Assembly: GCA_900321595.1 (NCBI GenBank) | Contig: ONWP01000025.1 | Coordinates: 1 to 7,312, forward strand | Direction: 5' to 3' | Length of the DNA: 7,312 nucleotides | DNA from: an uncultured Eubacteriales bacterium | GTDB taxonomy: Bacteria; Bacillota; Clostridia; Oscillospirales; Acutalibacteraceae | Shown here: positions 1-5,600 of the stretch, piece after piece | Position numbering within the stretch: position 1 is the first letter of the stretch | Layout of the letters: every line of letters begins with the position of its first letter | Position numbers and translations under genes: made by a program | The notes under the pieces: generated by a model | Told to the model about the DNA's origin: nothing | What the model saw: the letters and a program-made list of their open reading frames with translations, nothing else | Database searches by the model: none

Positions 1-473
1 CCGACTGGAACGGCAACAAAAAACTGCAGGGCAACGACGCGGACCTGTGCGCCGACGAGGGCAAGCAGTGGCTGGGGCTCTATTTCTCGAAGAATTCGAC
101 CGCGGGCAAACCCGTAACGGCAGACTTCAAATACGACACAAAGCCCGAAGCCGCCGGAAAGAACGGCAGCGTACACCTCATCGGCGAGCAGGGCGCGCTG
201 AATCTCGCCGACACGAAGTACCGGAATTTCTCCCAGCTGCATTCCGCGTACAACACGATCCAGGGTTTGTTTACGGATGAAAAATTCAAGGCGTACGTTT
301 TCTATCAGCACAGCAATATCTCGAAAACCTACGACGAAACGGCCGGCAACATGACCGCCACCGCGATGAGCAGCGGAATGTTTGCGATCTGGGGCTTCGG
401 CGGCCTGGTGCTGGGCGCCGTGCTCGGCGTGCTGGTGACCAGCTTCGTCAAAAAGAAGAAAGCCAAAGCATAA
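1..473 (+). CDS. C-terminal fragment of a membrane-anchored surface protein related to the 1558-residue protein downstream
   Basis: The reading frame is open from the window edge (first full codon at position 3) to a TAA at 471-473, giving 156 residues of the C-terminus; the start lies outside. Local residues 13-38 carry an EGKQW motif followed by an LYFSKN..AGKPV stretch. This matches residues 580-605 of the 1558-residue protein (EGKQW, LYSTQN..AGRRI), and the similarity continues more weakly to an NF..L.SA motif (local 75-82 against 632-639). Residues 126-149 form one hydrophobic, glycine-rich helix, followed by a KKKKAKA tail, as expected for a single C-terminal membrane anchor with the body outside the cell. 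No LPXTG motif is present. An internal ATG at 267 is in frame but has coding similarity upstream of it, so it is not the true start. The gene is followed after 22 bases by the beta-helix gene, implying an operon. Function is unknown; membership of the same repeat family as the downstream protein is well supported by the shared module. Confidence 0.85.
   Translation, partial: DWNGNKKLQGNDADLCADEGKQWLGLYFSKNSTAGKPVTADFKYDTKPEAAGKNGSVHLIGEQGALNLADTKYRNFSQLHSAYNTIQGLFTDEKFKAYVFYQHSNISKTYDETAGNMTATAMSSGMFAIWGFGGLVLGAVLGVLVTSFVKKKKAKA
39..347 (+). repeat. EGKQW module, copy 1 (C-terminal part of the upstream protein)
   Basis: This is one copy of a coding module also found at 4319-4555. Landmarks are ADL..(A).EGKQW, then LY.S.N..AG..(V/I), then NF..L.SA, then a short beta-like stretch (YVFYQ here, IYLFC in the other copy). 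The first 33 bases (39-71) match 4319-4351 at 30 positions, with both differences falling in two codons (TGC/AAC and GAC/TAC). The rest is alignable only at protein level, and this copy carries about 20 extra residues before the NF..L.SA motif. The end boundary is approximate. Confidence 0.6.
378..449 (+). other. C-terminal transmembrane anchor of the upstream protein
   Basis: Local residues 126-149 contain no charged residue and are rich in Gly, Leu and Val. They are followed directly by four lysines, Ala, Lys and Ala before the stop. By the positive-inside rule the tail is cytoplasmic and the body extracellular. This is the same arrangement as in the next gene. Confidence 0.8.
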
Positions 474-485
474 AAGCCATAATCC

Positions 486-490
486 GGAGG
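486..490 (+). promoter_or_regulatory. Shine-Dalgarno site GGAGG for the beta-helix gene
   Basis: GGAGG lies five bases upstream of the ATG at 496 within the 22-base gap after the previous stop codon. It supports this start. The gap is too short for an obvious separate promoter and terminator, which favours co-transcription. Confidence 0.85.
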
Positions 491-495
491 CTCCT

Positions 496-2622
496 ATGAA
501 ACAGACCTCAAACAATCACCGTCGTGTGATCGACCGGTTTTTCACGCTGTTATCAGCCGCGCTCGCCCTGACGCTCCTGTCGGGCGCGATGGCCGGCTGT
601 ATAACGGCGCGCGCGGAGGGCGGCGCGGCGACCGCGCTGAAGACCGTCTATAAGATCGAGATCACATCCGAATCAAAGGCGTCCGGCTGGAACAACGCGG
701 AGCTTGAGCTGACGTACAAGTACGACGGCGACTATCAGGGCAACGAGAAGTGGGATATCAAGGATGAAATGTCAAAGGGCAGCACGGTCACAAAGACCTT
801 TACCTACGACGACAAGATCCCGTTCACACTTCGGCTGTATCTCGACTTCGGCGGCGGATTCACCATTCGCAGTCATAAGGGTCATGTAAAATTCTACGTG
901 GAAGATGAGCTGATCCTCAACGAAGCCTACAGCGCGTCGTCTTATCCGTTCAACAGCTCCGACGAGACCTTTGAATACGCGCTGGGCGGGATCGTGCCGA
1001 CGACGCTGATCGATCCCAAAGGCAATGAGAGCGTCTTCCCTTCCGTACTCAACGCATGGAACAAGGCCGCGAATATCGACGGCTGTACGCTGAAGCTCGG
1101 CGGCAACGCGATGGTATCCGATACGCTGCAGGTCACGAAGCAGGTCACCGTCGATCTCAACGGCTTCTTTCTGAGCCTCGCCAAGGAGGATTCGCTGTTT
1201 CGCGTCAAGCCGTCGGGGAAACTGACGCTGAAGGATTCCGACCCGGATCGCGATACCGGCGTCACCTACATCTGTCCCGACAGTCCGGAAACGCCCTACA
1301 CGCTGACCGGCGGCGGGATCTATCCCTGCGGACCGGCCCCGAAGGGCGGCGAGCTGAATGTGCAGCAATGCACGTTCACGGACTGCTCCGCGACGGAAGA
1401 CGGCGGCGCGATCTACTGCGAGGGCAAGCTGTCGCTTGACGGCACGCGGTTCATCTACTGCACAGCCGGGAATCGCGGCGGCGCGGTTGCCGTCACGGGC
1501 GAAACCGCCCCGAGCGTGAAGAACCTGATCGTCGATCTGTGCAAGGCGCAAAGCGGCGGCGCGTTCTTCATCGGCAACGACGCAAAATCGCTGAAGGCGG
1601 ACGTGTTCGACAACTGCGCCTTCTATAAGTGCAGCGCGAGCGCCGGCGGAGCGCTCGTGGTGACAGGAAAAACGAGCTTCAAGGCCAGCGACCTCAAATG
1701 CGATGAATGCAGCGCTGATAACGGCGGCGGCGTATACATCTACTCCACGGAGCCGGTCGAGATCGACAAGGCGATCCTGAGCGAATGCGCCGCGAAAACG
1801 TACGGCGGTGGGCTCTACGGTATGCCGGGAGCCAATCTGAAGCTCAAAGAAGTGACATGCATGCACTGTTCGAGCAAAAACAGCGGCGGCGGCATAGGCC
1901 TGCTTACAGACAGAGTCGGCGGCGCCGTCATCACGCTCGACAACTGCGAGCTGCTGACAAACACCGCCCAGAAACAGGGCGGAGGGCTCTATATCTGCGA
2001 TAACGGCGGCGATACGGACGAAACGAACAAGACCGTCATCCGCGATTCGATCATCAGGACCAACGTAGGCGGCACAGGCGGCGGCATATACGCGGAGTCT
2101 CACTTCGTTTATCTGATCGACAGCAGGATCATGCAGAACGAGGCGCGCGGCAAGCACGGCGGCGGCGTCTACGTGGATTCCATGCGCGATATCGACGTCG
2201 CGGGAGTTGTGCGGATCTTTGACAACACAGCCGACGGAAAAAAGAACAACCTCTGCCTGCAGAACGGAAGCTTTTCCTCCGCCAAGCTGTACAGCGGCGG
2301 TCTGGCCGACGGCGCCGATATCGGGATCAGCTCCACGTCCGGCAGCGCCGCGACAGTCGGCAAGAACTTAAGTCAGTTCCAGGTGGATAAATTCCTTCAC
2401 GCGGACGAAGCCGGACGCGGGCTTTCGATGACGAACACCAAAGAGGTCGCCACACCGCTGTTCGCCTCGATGATCTCGCGAAACGCGTCCTTATTCATCA
2501 TCCTGTTCGGCGTGGTCATTATCGCGGGAACGATCGGACTTTTGTATTACAGAAAGCACAGAAAAGGGGGCAGGAAAAACGATGGAACAACAGATGAACA
2601 ATCAGCGAAATCTGCTGAGTAA
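496..2622 (+). CDS. Secreted right-handed parallel beta-helix (Pmp-like repeat) surface protein with C-terminal membrane anchor
   Basis: This 708-residue protein starts with a basic segment (HRR, residues 8-10) and a hydrophobic core at about 15-34, a signal sequence. The likely signal peptidase I cut is after ARA at residue 40; a Cys at 35 (MAGC) only weakly resembles a lipobox. Residues about 47-168 are an unrecognised beta-rich domain. A short helix (180-194) and a DLNG turn (220-223) look like the entry to a beta-helix. Residues 290-590 form about eleven coils of 25-34 residues with the pattern x-x-C/N followed by GGA or GGG and a beta-strand, as in chlamydial polymorphic membrane protein repeats. 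The aligned C/N position is Cys in the first seven coils and Asn in the last four. Residues 664-685 are a transmembrane helix, followed by YRKHRKGGRK and a short acidic tail. There is no autotransporter barrel, sortase signal or recognised catalytic motif, so a binding, adhesion or structural role is inferred. Fold assignment is firm, function unknown. Confidence 0.92.
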   Translation: MKQTSNNHRRVIDRFFTLLSAALALTLLSGAMAGCITARAEGGAATALKTVYKIEITSESKASGWNNAELELTYKYDGDYQGNEKWDIKDEMSKGSTVTKTFTYDDKIPFTLRLYLDFGGGFTIRSHKGHVKFYVEDELILNEAYSASSYPFNSSDETFEYALGGIVPTTLIDPKGNESVFPSVLNAWNKAANIDGCTLKLGGNAMVSDTLQVTKQVTVDLNGFFLSLAKEDSLFRVKPSGKLTLKDSDPDRDTGVTYICPDSPETPYTLTGGGIYPCGPAPKGGELNVQQCTFTDCSATEDGGAIYCEGKLSLDGTRFIYCTAGNRGGAVAVTGETAPSVKNLIVDLCKAQSGGAFFIGNDAKSLKADVFDNCAFYKCSASAGGALVVTGKTSFKASDLKCDECSADNGGGVYIYSTEPVEIDKAILSECAAKTYGGGLYGMPGANLKLKEVTCMHCSSKNSGGGIGLLTDRVGGAVITLDNCELLTNTAQKQGGGLYICDNGGDTDETNKTVIRDSIIRTNVGGTGGGIYAESHFVYLIDSRIMQNEARGKHGGGVYVDSMRDIDVAGVVRIFDNTADGKKNNLCLQNGSFSSAKLYSGGLADGADIGISSTSGSAATVGKNLSQFQVDKFLHADEAGRGLSMTNTKEVATPLFASMISRNASLFIILFGVVIIAGTIGLLYYRKHRKGGRKNDGTTDEQSAKSAE
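1369..2256 (+). repeat. Beta-helix coil repeats with Cys/Asn ladder
   Basis: These are degenerate protein-level repeats in residues 292-587 of the beta-helix protein. The ladder position falls at C297, C322, C349, C379, C405, C431, C458, N489, N523, N548 and N577, giving spacings of 25, 27, 30, 26, 26, 27, 31, 34, 25 and 29 residues. In all but the last coil it is followed 5-9 residues later by GGA or GGG plus a hydrophobic strand. Extra Cys residues sit just before the ladder in several coils (C292, C374, C402, C455, C484). The last coil (N577) lacks the GGG and probably marks the end of the helix. At DNA level the units have diverged, so this is an old array. Confidence 0.85.
2485..2550 (+). 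other. C-terminal transmembrane helix of the beta-helix protein
   Basis: Residues 664-685 are uncharged and rich in Ile, Leu, Phe and Gly, ending in two tyrosines. Five Arg or Lys residues follow within the next nine positions. This predicts a single-pass anchor with the beta-helix outside the cell and a short cytoplasmic tail, whose codons overlap the start of the next gene. Confidence 0.85.
2566..2574 (+). promoter_or_regulatory. Shine-Dalgarno site for the 1558-residue protein, inside the preceding gene
   Basis: A purine-rich GGGGGCAGG lies seven bases before the ATG at 2582, within the last codons of the beta-helix gene. This placement favours the ATG at 2582 over the in-frame ATG at 2594. 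It also suggests translational coupling, since ribosomes finishing the upstream gene pass over this site. Confidence 0.7.
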
Positions 2623-5600
2623 GCGGCCTTACCGCTGGCTGTTCGCGCCGCTGGCCGTCGCGCTTGCCCTTGTCGTATGCTTCCTGGCGCATTTTCAGCT
2701 GATCGGAAGCACGCTGGATAACGACAAGCCGGCGACGCAGTACGTCGGCGAGGTGCGCTTATATCAGGGAAAAACCGTCGAGGCGGCGACGAACGCCTGC
2801 AAGGCTGACGGTTTCATTCCCGTTGACGGCAATCTGAACGAGGGCACGGGGTATGAAGCGGTCGTTATCGGCTACACGACGACCGAGGACGAAAGCGCGG
2901 CGATCACCGACGTGCGCATGATGCAGATGACGTCGGGCTTCAGCACTGTCAACTACGAAGAGCTTGTCGAACGGCAGTTCCCCGGCGTCGCTTCGATGAT
3001 CGAAGACGAGTATAAGCTGATCAAAGAATTCAGAGAAAAAGTCAGCAGCGGCAGCTTTAACGCGAAGACCGCGCTTTCATACCTCAATCTCTTTGATATA
3101 CCGGAGCTCGGCATGAAGCTCGGCGATTATTATATCAGCGATTCACTCGACAAGTCGATGCTGAAGAAGCTGTTCCTGCAGACCGCGGCTGTCGTCACCA
3201 CAACGTCATACAATATGCTCGCGATGGGTGTATCAGACGGCGCCGATGACAACTGGGCGAGCCGGGTATACAATTACAAGGACATTCTCGACGTCGGAAG
3301 CGACGATGAGGACGGCGTCGAAGCCGGTAAGGACCCGTTCGCTCAGCTCGATAAGGATTATCTTTCGGGCGCGGAAATGCTCGTTGACGTGGCGCATGAC
3401 TTCGCGACGCATTACCGCAACGGTATGGCGCGTCTCAACGCCGCGGGCGGCGACATCTCGGTGCTCAGCCCGGAGGGCCTGTCCGACGAGGAGATGAACG
3501 ACCACGGCGCGGACGTCCTCTATATCGTCGCGCATGACGCGCTGAATCAGTATCGCTTCGACGACGAGACCGCGCTGGGCGACTGGCTGGTCGAAACAGG
3601 AAGCCTGACACTCGGCAACAAGGCGGAGCTGCGAAATCTGTATCCGCTGGTCGCGGCAATGACCTTCGGCCAGATCGTCGCCGCGCAGATGACGGGCATC
3701 CAGACCTGCGCATGCTATCTGAAGGATCTTTCCGGTGCGGATAAAGAATTCGCGGAGTCTGTCTCCAAGGCGAAGGATATCTGCCGGGAGTACGACCAGA
3801 CCGACGCGATCTCCGTGTGGTCAGGCGTGGACCAAAAGATGTTCGAACAGGAATGCGCCGTCACGGGCGACGCGCAGCGATACACCAATCTGAAGGACAC
3901 GGCGGCAAACCTTGTCAAACGCAATAGAGCGATCCAGGTGCTTGAGGCCATTTCCGATTTGACTTCGTTCGGCTTGAAGATCGCCGGCGGGTTTATCGCC
4001 GCTATGGAGCTTCCGCTCCTGGTGGCCGGCTGGTTCGAGACCATCGCGCTCTACTGCTGTCAGCACTGGACGCTCGGCTTCATCTTCTGCGCGCTGGGCA
4101 GGGTGGCGTTTTATTTCGGCCTCGTGAGCAAGATCGCGCTGGTCGTTGTGCTCATCATCATGGTCGTGGTGTTCCTGTACGACCTGCTCAAGCCCGAGTG
4201 CGACGATCTGACCTATACGAGCATTCCGACCGTGACGATGGATATGATCATAGACAACAACGTTCCCGAAAAGAACGGTCTGCTGCGGTATGATCTGATC
4301 CACAGCCCCGATGGCAAGGCGGACCTGAACGCCTACGAGGGCAAGCAGTGGAACGCTCTGTATTCGACGCAGAACACCGAAGCGGGCAGACGTATCACCG
4401 TCGCCGACGGAAAAGCGCCGTTTATCGTTCAGAAGAATAACGCCGAAAACCCGGCCGGTTATAAGGCGGTCAAAAACTTCAACGAGCTCTACTCCGCCAA
4501 TCTGAACGCGAACGTCAGGAAAGACAGCGCGCCGGCGATCTATCTTTTCTGCGCTTCCGAAGGCGAGATCGCCGGCACCGCCGAGGTCGAAGAAACCGCG
4601 GCGCCGCAGGCCGGGACCGCGTCCGAAAGCGCCGGTACGCAGCAAAACTATGTCGCGTCCGTCTACCTTTCAAGCGACAACAGCGAAACGATCGCGAAAA
4701 ACAATCTGACGCAGCAGGGCTATCACGTTGTCGACGTCAACCTGTCGCCGCATGTCACGCACCCGGACAGCAAAGGCATAAAACAAATAAAGGCCTACGC
4801 GTATCTCGGCTACACGACCACGACGAATCCGAACGCGGCGGTCACGGATATCCGGATGGCGAAGATCAAATCGACCAACCAGGCGTTGTTATACGGCACT
4901 GTCAAATACACCGCGGCCGGCTTTGATTCGTTCGGCAATTCGATCTGCTACTCGAAGGATCCCCTTGCCGGGTCGCCGATCCTCGCCGATGATATCCAGG
5001 TCACGGATTCGCTCTCCGAGCGGAAAGCGGGATACGAGCCCGTCGCCTATCTCGCGGGACCGGCGTACAATTTTGACGCCTGCGAAGACTTCGACAAGTG
5101 GGACAGCTCGAAATACGTCTTCTTCTCCCCGTCTGAGAAATTCACATCCGGCACAGAGTATATCTCCGGCCTTTATTTCGTCAGCGGTCTGAATGTCAAG
5201 GAGGGAAACCATTCCCTCACGGCGTACGCCGAAACCCTCGGCGGCAGGCTGTTGGGCGACGCCGATTTCACAAAGGGCAGAGATTATTCGCTGCCGCAGA
5301 CCGGCCGCTTCAGTCCCGAGAATATTAAGACGTATCTCTGTTATACCACAACCTTTAATCCGAAACGCGCGCTTTACGACGTGCAGTTTTACGCGGGCAC
5401 GCCGTCTGCGAAGTTCTTCATGACGACGCTCACGGCTTACACCGGATACATGGAGTCGAATTACGCGCAGACGGGCTACGGGATCACGAACGTATTCATG
5501 CAGGGAGAAAAGACGCTGGCCCGATACCTTCAGTATCAGACCGACCCGAGCAAGGACGGACGCAGCCTGCTTCACTTTGAAGTGAACAACTACGATGATT

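Noticed and set aside
47..280. Small plus-strand open frame at the start of the window
   Set aside because: It is out of frame with the upstream protein fragment, whose frame shows clear similarity to the giant protein. This frame is Arg-rich with no motif.
267..473. Separate 68-residue small membrane protein starting at ATG 267
   Set aside because: The frame stays open to the window edge and the upstream codons carry the conserved EGKQW module, so this ATG is internal to a larger gene.
586..600. Lipoprotein signal (MAGC, Cys 35) in the beta-helix protein
   Set aside because: The -3 residue is Met rather than the usual Leu, an ARA signal peptidase I site follows at residues 38-40, and the protein already has a C-terminal membrane anchor. 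The lipoprotein reading is possible but weaker.
772..2157. Long open frame on the minus strand, 461 residues
   Set aside because: It lies entirely opposite the beta-helix gene, is rich in Arg, Ala and Val as expected from reading GC-rich codons backwards, and shows no motif or ribosome binding site. The opposite strand has a signal sequence, ordered repeats and a membrane anchor.
2594..2596. Alternative start for the giant protein at Met 5
   Set aside because: The purine-rich binding site is seven bases from the ATG at 2582 and 19 from this one, so the upstream start is better placed.
3821..4645. Minus-strand open frame, 274 residues
   Set aside because: It is antisense to the hydrophobic block and EGKQW module of the giant protein and has the charged, low-complexity composition of a shadow frame.
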